From the NCBI RefSeq assembly GCF_001591665.1, contig NZ_BCVI01000018.1, forward strand, positions 124,001-188,000: a DNA stretch of 64,000 nt, read 5' to 3'. Each line of letters starts with the position of its first letter. Position 1 is the stretch's first letter. Positions 52,515-61,451 of the stretch are shown piece by piece. The translations under genes and the position numbers were made by a program. Below the pieces are notes generated by a model. The model was not told where the DNA came from. It worked only from the letters and a program-made list of their open reading frames with translations, and did no database searches. The DNA is from Neobacillus soli NBRC 102451. GTDB taxonomy: Bacteria; Bacillota; Bacilli; Bacillales; Cytobacillaceae.

Positions 52515-53300
52515 TTATGAAACTTTCGGTTCCTTTTTGACAGCGTCAGCGACTTTATCTTTTGAGAAAAACCAGCCTGCTGCTGCAATTCCTACTAACA
52601 CTAGATAAAAACTTACCTTCCATTCTGTAGAATGCGCAAATTCCTCATTTAAAATCGCTAGCGACGGATGTGAAAGTGTGTAAACTGCAAGCTTCACACC
52701 AACCCAGCCAACAATCGTAAAGGCAGCAATTTCAAGACCCGGCCTTCTTTCTAAAAGCTTCACAAACTGGTTTGCAGCGAAGCGCATGATGATTAAACCA
52801 ATAATCCCGCCGGCAAAAATAACTAAGAATTTGCCGCCGTCAAGACCGCCGATATTTGGAAGCGGTGTGTCTGGAAGCACTACTGCCATCGCAACCGCGG
52901 CAAGGATTGAGTCAACAGCAAAGGCAATATCCGCCACCTCAACTTTGATAACTGTTGTCCAAAAACCGCTATTTTTACCGGATTTCTTTTCCCCTTTTTC
53001 CTCAGCTTTTCCTTTAATAACCTTCCGAAAAATATGATTACCAGCCATGAATAATAAGTAAAGAGCACCTATTGCTTGAACCTGCCACACATCTACAAGA
53101 AATGAAATCACGAAAAGCGATGCAAAGCGGAACACAAACGCTCCGGCCAAACCGTAAAACAATGCCTTTTTCCGCTCCTGTTCAGGAAGGTGTTTCACCA
53201 TAATTGCCAGTACCAAGGCATTGTCGGCAGCTAAAAGCCCTTCCAACGCCACCAAAATAATTAACACCCAGCCGTATTCCAGTAAAAGAGTAAAGTCCAT
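52515..53300 (-). CDS. TerC-family membrane protein, manganese exporter (YceF/YkoY type)
   Basis: 261 residues with seven to nine helices. LLAADNALVLAIMVKHLP and EVADIAFAVDSILAAVA hold the conserved intramembrane aspartates of TerC proteins. In B. subtilis two TerC proteins (YceF/MeeF and YkoY/MeeY) export Mn and help metalate secreted enzymes. The yybP-ykoY Mn riboswitch in its leader supports a Mn role, most like YkoY. It is monocistronic. Confidence 0.92.
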   Translation of the reverse strand: MDFTLLLEYGWVLIILVALEGLLAADNALVLAIMVKHLPEQERKKALFYGLAGAFVFRFASLFVISFLVDVWQVQAIGALYLLFMAGNHIFRKVIKGKAEEKGEKKSGKNSGFWTTVIKVEVADIAFAVDSILAAVAMAVVLPDTPLPNIGGLDGGKFLVIFAGGIIGLIIMRFAANQFVKLLERRPGLEIAAFTIVGWVGVKLAVYTLSHPSLAILNEEFAHSTEWKVSFYLVLVGIAAAGWFFSKDKVADAVKKEPKVS

Positions 53301-53351
53301 AAATAATTCCTCCTAAAAAAGTTTTTCTTTCTAAAAATACTCCCTTACCCA

Positions 53352-53388
53352 ATAAAAATAGGCCTTTACTGGTTACAGTAAAGGCCTA
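53352..53388 (-). terminator. second tandem terminator in the Mn riboswitch leader
   Basis: TAGGCCTTTACTG (53359-53371) pairs perfectly with CAGTAAAGGCCTA (53376-53388). On the minus strand TTTTTATT follows. The arms share CCTTTACT/AGTAAAGG with the terminator at 53396-53428. Confidence 0.85.
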
Positions 53389-53395
53389 AAAATAC

Positions 53396-53428
53396 ACAAA
53401 AAGACCTTTACTGTTAAGTAAAGGTCTT
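53396..53428 (-). terminator. riboswitch-controlled terminator, first of two
   Basis: GACCTTTACT (53403-53412) pairs perfectly with AGTAAAGGTC (53417-53426), loop GTTA, followed on the minus strand by TTTTTGTG. Its 5' arm holds the CCTTT that closes helix P1 of the aptamer, so P1 and the terminator exclude each other. Confidence 0.85.
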
Positions 53429-53513
53429 GCTAACAACGTCCATGTTGCCAATAAAGCCGGAGAAGTAATTCTCGGAATGACGACTTTATTGTAGCAGCTA
53501 CTCCCCTTTAAAA
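53420..53513 (-). promoter_or_regulatory. yybP-ykoY manganese riboswitch aptamer
   Basis: Minus strand: AAAGGGGAGTAGCTGCTAC, then AATAAAGTCGTCATTCCGAG, CTCCGGCTTTATTGGCAAC and GACGTTGTTAGCAAGACCTTT. These match the conserved blocks of the yybP-ykoY class that senses Mn. Metal binding should stabilise P1, prevent termination and turn on the TerC gene. Confidence 0.93.
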
Positions 53514-53583
53514 GGAAATATTTTATTACTATCAATATATTATACTTTTAAGCCATTGTCAACGTTATGTTCCCGCGAAATTT

Positions 53584-55116
53584 TTATAAACCATATACCT
53601 CAGAATATTTTTTCTCTAGATACTGGACAAGATATTCCGCGTTTAATTCTTCACCGGTTACCTTAACGATTAATTCATTTGGTGTATAAAGCTTCCCGTA
53701 TTGGTGGATATTTTCCTTTAACCAGTCTTGAATCAGGTCAAATCGGCCAGTTTCGATATGGGTATAGAAATCAGGCAGCTCTTTTTGAATCGTATGAAGA
53801 ATTTGTGCTGCATAAAGATTTCCTAGTGAATAGGAAGGAAAATAGCCAATCCCGCCAAATGACCAGTGCACATCCTGTAGGACGCCCTCCGTGTCAGTAC
53901 TAGGTGTAACCCCAAGGTAATCCTCCATTTTCTGATTCCAGACTGCCGGAAGGTCTTTCGCTTCAATCTCCCCGCCAATCAAAGCCTTTTCAATTTCATA
54001 ACGAAGCATAATATGGAGATTATAGGTTAATTCATCGGCTTCTACCCGAATGAGTGATGGCTCCACCGTGTTGACTGCACGATAAAATTCTTCCCCTGAA
54101 ATATTTTCAAGCTGCATTGGAAAATACGCTTGAAGCTTAGGGAAGAAGTAATTCCAGAATTCCTTGCTGCGACCAACCATATTTTCTAAAAATCTCGATT
54201 GTGATTCATGGATTCCAAATGATGCTCCGCTTTGAAGCACAGATTCCTCAAATTCAGGGTTAACATGCTGCTCATAAATCCCATGCCCTGCCTCATGGAT
54301 TGTACCAAATAAGGCTGAACGAACATTCTTTTCTAAATAGCGGGTTGTTAACCGCACATCGCCAATGACAACCGTTTGCGCGAATGGGTGGACCGTTTCG
54401 TCTAACCTGCCTGCCTCCATATCAAAGCCAATGAGTGGCAAGATATAGCGATTGAATTCCTTTTGTTTTTCAATATCAAATGCTTGATTAAATACTTCCG
54501 CTTGTCTCGGCTTTCCATGTTGTTGAATTCGTTCTAATAGTTTAACGCTGGATTCTCTTAGTTTAGCAAATAAAGGATCTAGTCTTTTCACCGTTAACCC
54601 TGGCTCAAATTCATCCACCAAGGCATCATACGGATGCTCTTCGTAGCCATAGATTTCCGCGAATTTACGTCGATATTGAATGATCTTTTCTAGATAAGGA
54701 AGGTAACTTGCGAAATCGTTGTTCGCTCTTGCTTCCTCCCAAGCATCATTGGCCTGTGCCGTTAAGATGCTATATTCCTGAAAAAGGTCGGCAGGAATGC
54801 TCTTTGACTTTTGATAGTACTCTTTATACTCCCGAACCTTCGCTTTTGTCGTCATGTCTAATGCTTTGGCGTTTTCCGAGGAAGATAATGTTTCTAATAG
54901 GTCACCCATTTCCTTTGAGACCGAGAGTTTAAAAACTTCAGTCCTTAATGTTCCGGTCGCCTTTGCAAAAACGTGTCTTCCTTTTTTCGGCGCCATCACC
55001 TTTTGGTCCCAGTCAGCTAAACCGATAATACTTGAAAAATGCGTTATTTTTTCATCTAACGCTTTAAATTGTTCTAATGCCTTCTGTAATGTTGGATCAA
55101 GCACTTCCTGTTCCAT
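53584..55116 (-). CDS. metallocarboxypeptidase, M32 (Taq) family
   Basis: 510 residues, mainly helical. The zinc motif HEXXH is seen in ALFGTIHEAGHGIYEQH (about residue 270), with the later conserved GIHESQSRFLENMVGRS and the Glu ligand region. It removes C-terminal residues except proline in the cytoplasm. It is the YpwA-type enzyme of Bacillus in length and sequence style. It is monocistronic, with the ATG after AGGGGG. Confidence 0.94.
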   Translation of the reverse strand: MEQEVLDPTLQKALEQFKALDEKITHFSSIIGLADWDQKVMAPKKGRHVFAKATGTLRTEVFKLSVSKEMGDLLETLSSSENAKALDMTTKAKVREYKEYYQKSKSIPADLFQEYSILTAQANDAWEEARANNDFASYLPYLEKIIQYRRKFAEIYGYEEHPYDALVDEFEPGLTVKRLDPLFAKLRESSVKLLERIQQHGKPRQAEVFNQAFDIEKQKEFNRYILPLIGFDMEAGRLDETVHPFAQTVVIGDVRLTTRYLEKNVRSALFGTIHEAGHGIYEQHVNPEFEESVLQSGASFGIHESQSRFLENMVGRSKEFWNYFFPKLQAYFPMQLENISGEEFYRAVNTVEPSLIRVEADELTYNLHIMLRYEIEKALIGGEIEAKDLPAVWNQKMEDYLGVTPSTDTEGVLQDVHWSFGGIGYFPSYSLGNLYAAQILHTIQKELPDFYTHIETGRFDLIQDWLKENIHQYGKLYTPNELIVKVTGEELNAEYLVQYLEKKYSEVYGL

Positions 55117-55372
55117 ATGTAGACCCCCTAATCCTTAATATGTTGCTTGAGGATGTTCGTATATAAACTTACACATCCCTTAATGATTATAAATTAAAAA
55201 TTCAAATAAGGGAAAAAATTTGAAAACCTTTTCATAGACAAAAAGTTCAAAGAAATCGACAGTTTCATGCATACTTTGTATAAATTTTACAAATCAGAGG
55301 AAAACATAATCATTAGACAGAAAAACAATGCTTTTTTCTACTTCTTACATTTACTTAGGAGGGGAACTTTTT
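55117..55372. other. intergenic region without a recognised gene
   Basis: AT-rich gap of 256 bp between the carboxypeptidase start and the first tiny ORF. Plus-strand frames here lack ribosome sites. It must contain the carboxypeptidase promoter on the minus strand, but I could not place it with confidence. No repeat or RNA structure stood out. Confidence 0.6.
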
Positions 55373-55444
55373 ATGCTGGAAAAACCATGGATGTCGGTAG
55401 GAAAGCCCGAACTAGCTGGGATCAATCCATTTATCCTTTTTTAA
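55373..55444 (+). CDS. possible 23-residue peptide
   Basis: ATG 55373 is preceded by AGGAGGGG (about 8-10 nt spacing), one of the strongest ribosome sites in the window, yet the frame closes after 23 codons (MLEKPWMSVGKPELAG onward). It could be a real short peptide, a leader peptide, or the stub of a lost gene. Its 3' end overlaps the minus-strand small ORF at 55431. Confidence 0.3.
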   Translation: MLEKPWMSVGKPELAGINPFILF

Positions 55445-55529
55445 TGCTGTTATTTTCATCACCAAGTGACTCAATTAAACTAAGCGTTTGGGCTGCCTGT
55501 TCAATTTGCTGCGGGTTATTCTTTCTCAA
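55431..55529 (-). CDS. small hypothetical protein, 32 aa
   Basis: TTG 55529 lies 8 nt after AAGGGG. The 32-residue product is polar and looks helical and natural: RKNNPQQIEQAAQTLSLIES then LGDENNSIKKG. It is convergent with the 23-codon ORF and upstream of the class B PBP gene on the other strand. No family recognised; codon use and ribosome site are the only support. Confidence 0.45.
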   Translation of the reverse strand: MRKNNPQQIEQAAQTLSLIESLGDENNSIKKG

Positions 55530-55630
55530 GTATTGATCCCCTTTCGTTTACATAAAACTAATAAATGCATGCACTATAGTTTTTATTTATTCGATCCTTT
55601 CTATCCATGTAATAAGGATGTGCAGCCATT

Positions 55631-57700
55631 TTGGAAAAACAGAAAAAGAAAAGATCTCCTACTCCATTAAGGTTAAATTTACTTTTTTTCAGCGTCTTTT
55701 TATTGTTTTCCGTCCTCATATTGCGGCTTGGTTTTGTTCAAATTGTCCACGGAGAGAACTTCAAAAGAGATTTGGAAAGAAGAGAAGATATCACGATCAG
55801 TAATCCTGTGCCAAGAGGAAAAATACTCGACCGTGATTACCGAGTTATTGTGGGCAATGTTCCAAAAAATGCAATTACCTTCACAAATGAAGGTTTCAAC
55901 CAAAAGGAAATGCTTGAAACAGCAGAAAGATTAGCGCAGCTGATTGACAAAAAAACAGATAAGGTCACAAAAAGGGACAAGCAGGATTTCTGGATCTTAA
56001 AACACCCAAAGCTTGCTGATGGCAAAATTACCAAAAATGAAAAAGCTTTATATCATGCTAAAAAATTATCCGATAAAGATATTTATCAATTAAAATTAGA
56101 TCGAATTACCGGAAATGAATTAAAAGGGATAACAGCTAATGAGTTGGAGGTTCTAGCCATTTATCGAGAATTTATCAGCGGCTATAAATTTATTGCACAA
56201 ATGATTAAAAACGAAGGTGTGACAGAGAAGGAATTTGCTGTAGTTAGCGAAAACCTTCAATCTCTGCCAGGTGTTGAAACGGCTACTGACTGGGATCGAT
56301 TGTATGCTTTTGAAACCACTCTTAGATCGGTTCTAGGGAAGGTAACTAAATCAGATGAAGGACTCCCGGCTGACCAATTAGATTATTTTTTAGCAAGGGG
56401 GTATAGCCGTAATGACCGTATCGGCAAAAGCCAGCTTGAAATGCAGTATGAGGAGGTTCTTCACGGCAACAAATCTAAGGTAAAAAATATTACCGATAAG
56501 ACAGGAAACATTATTGACAGCCAGCCAGTCACAGCTGGTAAAAGAGGAAAAGATCTGGTCTTAACAATTGATATGGATTTGCAGATGGCCGTTGATAAGA
56601 TTGTTGAAAAGGAGCTTTGGCTTGCAAAGCAATCACCTGGAACGATGCTGACGGACCGTGCCTATGTCGTTTTAATGGATCCGCGTACCGGAGAAGTTTT
56701 AACGATGTCCGGAAAAAAGTTGGTTAAAGATAAAGTAACAGGAAAAGTAGAAATGATTGATGATGCCCTCGGGACCTTTACCACCACGTATAATGTGGGT
56801 TCAACTGTGAAAGGGGCGACCATCTTAACCGGTTATAAAACAGGGGCGATTTCTCCGGGTACGCCTTTTGATGATGCCGGGATAAAAATTAAAGATACTC
56901 CGATCAAAAAATCCTATGCCTATTTAGGCAGATTAACTGATATTGATGCCTTAAAGAAGTCTTCGAATGTTTATATGTTTCATACGGCGCTTAATATTGG
57001 TAAAGCACATTATGAGTATGATCAGCCATTAAATTTCACCAACAAGAAGGCGTTCGAAACGATTAGAAACTCGTTCTCCTCTTTTGGTCTCGGATCAAGG
57101 ACGGGCATTGATTTACCGAATGAACAGTCCGGCTTTAAAGGGCAAAGCAGGCTCCCGGGCTTTTTACTCGACCTTGTTATCGGCCAATATGATACGTATT
57201 CTACGATGCAGCTCGCCCAGTATGTTTCAACCATCGCCAATGGCGGCTACCGAATGCAGCCGCATGTGGTCAAACAAATTCTTGCCCCCGCAGCTGAGAC
57301 AGATGAAATCGGACCTGTCGCCCAAGAAATCAATCCAACCGTCCTTAATTCAATCGATATGAAATCGGATTGGATGAACCGCGTGCAAATAGGCTTTAAA
57401 AAGGTGATGCAGGAACCTGGTGGTACAGCTTATAAATTTTTTGGGGATGCTCCCTATTCTCCTGCAGGTAAAACAGGGACTGCGGAAGCCTTTTATGACG
57501 GTCCATTGCGCAGTAATTACGGAAAAGAGCCGCCGCCTGTCACGAATTTAAGCCTGGTAAGCTACGCTCCTAGTTCAAATCCCGAAGTGGCGATGGCCGT
57601 TTTAGTTCCATGGGCCTACCAAGGGGAAGTTGATAACAAAGCAAGCCTAAGAATTGGCCGCAAGGTTTTAGATACCTATTTTAAGTTGAAAAATAAATAA
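55631..57700 (+). CDS. class B penicillin-binding protein, PbpA/PbpH-like
   Basis: 689 residues from TTG 55631 with AAGGATG upstream. One N-terminal helix (about 13-38) is followed by a PBP dimerisation domain (VPRGKILDRDYRVI) with the long insertion typical of PbpA/PbpH, then the transpeptidase domain with S391-T-V-K394 in VGSTVKGA, SSN in KKSSNVYMF and K614-T-G in AGKTGTAEA. PbpA (716) and PbpH (704) of B. subtilis are redundant transpeptidases for rod-shaped growth with RodA. It cross-links side-wall peptidoglycan. It is monocistronic and ends at a hairpin terminator. Confidence 0.92.
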   Translation: MEKQKKKRSPTPLRLNLLFFSVFLLFSVLILRLGFVQIVHGENFKRDLERREDITISNPVPRGKILDRDYRVIVGNVPKNAITFTNEGFNQKEMLETAERLAQLIDKKTDKVTKRDKQDFWILKHPKLADGKITKNEKALYHAKKLSDKDIYQLKLDRITGNELKGITANELEVLAIYREFISGYKFIAQMIKNEGVTEKEFAVVSENLQSLPGVETATDWDRLYAFETTLRSVLGKVTKSDEGLPADQLDYFLARGYSRNDRIGKSQLEMQYEEVLHGNKSKVKNITDKTGNIIDSQPVTAGKRGKDLVLTIDMDLQMAVDKIVEKELWLAKQSPGTMLTDRAYVVLMDPRTGEVLTMSGKKLVKDKVTGKVEMIDDALGTFTTTYNVGSTVKGATILTGYKTGAISPGTPFDDAGIKIKDTPIKKSYAYLGRLTDIDALKKSSNVYMFHTALNIGKAHYEYDQPLNFTNKKAFETIRNSFSSFGLGSRTGIDLPNEQSGFKGQSRLPGFLLDLVIGQYDTYSTMQLAQYVSTIANGGYRMQPHVVKQILAPAAETDEIGPVAQEINPTVLNSIDMKSDWMNRVQIGFKKVMQEPGGTAYKFFGDAPYSPAGKTGTAEAFYDGPLRSNYGKEPPPVTNLSLVSYAPSSNPEVAMAVLVPWAYQGEVDNKASLRIGRKVLDTYFKLKNK

Positions 57701-57702
57701 CA

Positions 57703-58194
57703 TCATTCCATGGGTGCCTTCAGATGGGCACCCCTTTTCAACACGGATTTCACTGCCTTCTCAATTTCAATATAACCCGTGCAGCGGCAAATATTCGATT
57801 CCAGCCACTCTTTGATGGTTTGATCATCGGCATCAGGATGCTGTTCGATTAACGAATGACAATTCATAATAAAACCGGGTGTACAATAGCCGCATTGAAA
57901 GGCGAAGTTTTCGACAAAAGCCATTTGAATAGGAGTCTCCTTCAGTCCTTCAATCGTTGTTACCTCCTTGCCAGCCGCTTCCACCGCAAGCATCAGACAC
58001 GATTTCATTGGCCAGCCATCCACATTCACCGTGCACGCCCCGCAGTCCCCATTTAAACACCCGGGTTTTGCACCCGTCAGGCCAAGCCGACCTCTTACTA
58101 TATATAAAAGAGTATCGGCCGACCGCACCGTAACGATGTGACTTTCTCCATTTATAGTTAACGTAATTGTGTGAGATTTCAAGGTTCCCTCCAC
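57703..58194 (-). CDS. molybdenum hydroxylase small subunit, two [2Fe-2S] clusters (PucE/CoxS-like)
   Basis: 163 residues. The plant-type cluster ligands are in PGCLNGDCGACTVNVDG and the downstream Cys of MKSCLML; the second cluster is in FQCGYCTPGFIMN and SNICRCTGY. It passes electrons from the molybdenum centre to FAD in xanthine dehydrogenase or related enzymes. It is last in an operon in the order XdhC-like, large, medium, small. Its final codons overlap a terminator hairpin. Confidence 0.94.
   Translation of the reverse strand: MEGTLKSHTITLTINGESHIVTVRSADTLLYIVRGRLGLTGAKPGCLNGDCGACTVNVDGWPMKSCLMLAVEAAGKEVTTIEGLKETPIQMAFVENFAFQCGYCTPGFIMNCHSLIEQHPDADDQTIKEWLESNICRCTGYIEIEKAVKSVLKRGAHLKAPME
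57712..57738. terminator. terminator between the PBP gene and the molybdenum hydroxylase operon
   Basis: GGGTGCC (57712-57718) pairs with GGCACCC (57727-57733), followed by CTTTT. It overlaps the last codons of the minus-strand iron-sulfur subunit gene. Confidence 0.7.
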
Positions 58195-58215
58195 TCTCCT
58201 TTACAAACCAAACAA

Positions 58216-59055
58216 TTAAACTCTCACTCCATCCAAAGCTGCCAAAACATCAACGAATAAATTTTTCAAAACAAATAAACGGTAATCTGCCGAACCCTCG
58301 ACATCATCTAAAATTGGCTGTGGCAGGACCGCAAGTGCCCTTTCCACCCTTGTTTCGACTGATAGCCCTTTATTATTTAAAGAGGCCTCGACTTCCTTCG
58401 AACGGAAAGGAAATGGACACAATCCACTAACAGCCACACGCACCTCCTCATCCATTTTCAACGCAGCTACCGTTATTAACGGATAACCAGTCTCCCATTG
58501 CTGACGGCGTTTGATGCTAAAATACGGGGCCCTGATCAATCGGTTTTCCGTTGCTGTTTGAACAAGAAATTCAGCTTTATCTAGTTTAAGCTCCCCCGCA
58601 AAAATTTTATTGATTGGTACCCCCTTTACACCTTCGGGACCTGCAATTAATAATTGGCTGTCTGCAAGTAAGAACGGCAGAACTGCCTCCCGGTAAAAAA
58701 TTCGCGCACAAATATTGCCGCCTAAGGTAATTTTTCCACGGGCCGTATGGTCAGCTACTTGGCTCGCGGTTTTCGTTAATAACGGAAAAAGGTTTGCTTC
58801 TTCAATTTTTGTAAGAGTTAGCACACTGCCAAGCAGCAAATGATTCCCGCTTACCCGCATTACCTTGCATTCAGCAATCCCCTTTATATCAATAACAGCC
58901 TCCGTATAGGCTAAATCAATTCTCCCGAGGGTGATTAATTCCGTCCCTCCTGAAAAAAACATCGGCTGTTTGCCTTGCTGCTCTAAATACTGATATAAAT
59001 CTACCGCCTCTTTCAACGTTTCAGGCTGATAATAATCAAAATCAAAGGGAAGCAT
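58216..59055 (-). CDS. molybdenum hydroxylase medium subunit, FAD-binding (PucC/CoxM-like)
   Basis: 279 residues. The N-terminal FSGGTELITLGRI holds the FAD pyrophosphate loop, and TARGKITLGGNICARIFYRE the second flavin motif; the C-terminal CO-dehydrogenase flavoprotein domain follows. It is abutted by the large subunit gene: its ATG follows the preceding stop with no gap. It passes electrons to NAD or another acceptor. Confidence 0.93.
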   Translation of the reverse strand: MLPFDFDYYQPETLKEAVDLYQYLEQQGKQPMFFSGGTELITLGRIDLAYTEAVIDIKGIAECKVMRVSGNHLLLGSVLTLTKIEEANLFPLLTKTASQVADHTARGKITLGGNICARIFYREAVLPFLLADSQLLIAGPEGVKGVPINKIFAGELKLDKAEFLVQTATENRLIRAPYFSIKRRQQWETGYPLITVAALKMDEEVRVAVSGLCPFPFRSKEVEASLNNKGLSVETRVERALAVLPQPILDDVEGSADYRLFVLKNLFVDVLAALDGVRV

Positions 59056-61377
59056 TTATTTGTTCGCCTCCTTTGCTTTCCAAATCAATTCCGGAATCAG
59101 CGGCAGATGATGCAGGGAAACGCCAGCGGCAACAGACAAGGCATTACCGAGAGCACCAGGCATACCCATGAGGCCATGCTCCCCGACTCCGCGGGCCCCG
59201 TATGGTCCATCAATCTGCGGGGTTTCAACAAACCCAACCAGGTATTCTGGATTTTCGCCGTACCTAAGCGGCCTGTACGTCCGCAGTTGCGGGTTCAGGA
59301 CCCTGCCAAGCTCATCAAAATAAAAGGTTTCCCGTCCTGCAAAGGCCAGTCCCATGCTCATCGCACCCATGACCTGCCCCCGAGCTGCTTTTTCATTCAT
59401 CACCCTGCCGATATCAACAACCGTTGCAGCTTTCACCAGTCGGTACGTATAATCTCTTTTATCAAATTCCACTTCGACCCCATATGCTGCAACCGTCCAT
59501 TCCGGACCAGGCCTTCCTTCACCTGTTTCCGGGTCCAACGGTGTAAGATGCCGTAAAATATAACTTCCCCTGCCGATAATTTGTGCTCCGACCGTATTCC
59601 CATTCGGATACTTATAGCCGTAGCCAATTTCTTTAAAATGAAGCCCCAGAGATGGGTCATCTCTTAAAAACACCCTGCTGCCTCCAATTTCGAGATCTTC
59701 TTTCGGTGCTCTTAATACACAGGCAGCCACTTCCTTCAACTGATTAATCACATCGTCTGCAGCCTTTAAAACAGCCCGGCCGCCCATAAAAGTTCCCCTG
59801 CTGGCAACCGTCTTCCAATGTTCTGGTGTCGTTTGCGTATCCACTTCCATTCGGACATGAATATTATCCACATCCATTTGGAGCCGTTCGGCGAGAATTT
59901 GCGCCAGAATGGTTTTCGTGCCTGTTCCGATTTCAACAATGCCAGACATTAAATTAATACTGCCATCGCGATTAAATGTTAAAATAACGCCTGAAGGCGC
60001 ATCCGTGTCAATCGTTGATGTCTTCCAGCTGCAACTGACCCCTTTTACCCTTATAAACCGGTCGTTCACTACTTTTACCGGCCCTTCATCCCATTTGATT
60101 AACCCCCTTACTTTTTCAATACATTTCTGCAAGTTTCCAACATTGCTTTTATTTAATAATACTCTTGTCGGCGTGGTATCCCCAGGTTTAATCGCATTAA
60201 TGTAGCGCAGTTCAAGCGGGTCGATGTTTAACTTCTTGGCCAGTAAATCCATCGTCCGTTCAATGGCAAAGGAAAGCTCGGAATGACTAAAGCCCCTAAA
60301 TGGAGCAGCATAGGGATGATTCGTATACATGCAGTAGGAATCGCACCATACATTTTCAATGTTGTAAGGTCCCGTACAGTCAGTTGCACCCGATCTGGTT
60401 ATATCAATTGCTTTATCGGAATAGGCGCCGCCATCCCACAAATAGCGTATTTCAGCTGCCTTGATTTTTCCGGATCGATCGGTGCCTAATTTAACCGTTG
60501 CATCCAATCCGATATGACAAGGAGATGTTAGAATATCCTCTTCACGTGTATTTAAGACCTTGACTGGTTTTCCGCCTACTGCCTTTGACCCTAAATAGGC
60601 GAGTACCTCAAGCTGAACAGGAGCCTTGCCGCCATACGCCCCGCCAACAAGCGGTGTGCGGACAATTACTTTCCCCATATCCTCACCAAAGTAATCGGCG
60701 ATTAACCTCTTTACCATAAAAGGCGCTTGCGAGGATGTCATAATGAGGATATTTCCATCTGGTAATATCTCTGCGGTCGCACAGCGGGTTTCCATCGCTG
60801 CATGGTCGGAGGGGGCAAACGAAAAACTCGCTTCGACGACCGTCGCAGCCTCCGCCCAGCCCTTTTCCAAATTCCCCTTGCGGATTTTAATATGGGTCGC
60901 AATATTGGTGCCTGGCACCGGTTGTGAATCAGACTCTTTTTTATATTCGCCGAGGCGTTCATGGACGAGCGGGGCATTCTTTTGGAATGCCTGTGTTGGT
61001 GAATTCACTACTGGCAGCAATTCGTATTGCACTTTAATAAGGTCTGCTGCCGCTTTGGCCTGAACAGGCGTATCAGCAACCACGAGGGCCACGGGTTCAC
61101 CGTGGTAGCGAACCTTGTCAACTGCGATTGGCGGCCGATCACGAATTGCCTCTCCTGTTAACGGATAATAATGTTCTCCCGCGAGAATCGCCCTGACACC
61201 AGCTACCTTCCCTGCCTCTGCGGTATCAATGCTGACAATTTTGGCATGACCGTAAGGACTAATGACCATTTTTCCAGACAGCATCGGAACCGTTTGGTGG
61301 TCATGGGTGTACTTCGCCCGGCCCGTTACCTTATCAAGCGCTTCTTTTCGAATGACGCTTTTCCCAATAACCTCCAT
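59056..61377 (-). CDS. molybdenum hydroxylase large subunit (xanthine dehydrogenase family)
   Basis: 773 residues from ATG 61377, with GGGAGTG 6 nt before; upstream in-frame starts are worse placed. It has an N-terminal aldehyde oxidase a/b hammerhead domain (RAKYTHDHQTVPMLSGKM) and the cofactor-binding domain with VGGAYGGKAPVQLE, YAAPFRGFSHSE and the catalytic Glu in YGARGVGEHGLMGMP. It hydroxylates a purine, aldehyde or N-heterocycle; the P-F-R-G-F loop does not settle the substrate. B. subtilis PucD is the nearest named analogue by layout. It needs molybdopterin cofactor made elsewhere. Confidence 0.93.
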   Translation of the reverse strand: MEVIGKSVIRKEALDKVTGRAKYTHDHQTVPMLSGKMVISPYGHAKIVSIDTAEAGKVAGVRAILAGEHYYPLTGEAIRDRPPIAVDKVRYHGEPVALVVADTPVQAKAAADLIKVQYELLPVVNSPTQAFQKNAPLVHERLGEYKKESDSQPVPGTNIATHIKIRKGNLEKGWAEAATVVEASFSFAPSDHAAMETRCATAEILPDGNILIMTSSQAPFMVKRLIADYFGEDMGKVIVRTPLVGGAYGGKAPVQLEVLAYLGSKAVGGKPVKVLNTREEDILTSPCHIGLDATVKLGTDRSGKIKAAEIRYLWDGGAYSDKAIDITRSGATDCTGPYNIENVWCDSYCMYTNHPYAAPFRGFSHSELSFAIERTMDLLAKKLNIDPLELRYINAIKPGDTTPTRVLLNKSNVGNLQKCIEKVRGLIKWDEGPVKVVNDRFIRVKGVSCSWKTSTIDTDAPSGVILTFNRDGSINLMSGIVEIGTGTKTILAQILAERLQMDVDNIHVRMEVDTQTTPEHWKTVASRGTFMGGRAVLKAADDVINQLKEVAACVLRAPKEDLEIGGSRVFLRDDPSLGLHFKEIGYGYKYPNGNTVGAQIIGRGSYILRHLTPLDPETGEGRPGPEWTVAAYGVEVEFDKRDYTYRLVKAATVVDIGRVMNEKAARGQVMGAMSMGLAFAGRETFYFDELGRVLNPQLRTYRPLRYGENPEYLVGFVETPQIDGPYGARGVGEHGLMGMPGALGNALSVAAGVSLHHLPLIPELIWKAKEANK

Positions 61378-61451
61378 GTTCATCACTCCCTGCACTTAAG
61401 AAATTGCCAATTCCCCTCTTCTTCAACTGATCCCAGCACCATAAAAAACGA

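Noticed and set aside
55267-55536. 89-codon plus-strand ORF before the class B PBP
   Set aside because: No ribosome site, unusual composition, and it overlaps two better supported tiny ORFs.
59433-59660. Minus-strand 75-codon ORF within the hydroxylase large subunit
   Set aside because: It is an out-of-frame shadow of the 773-residue gene.
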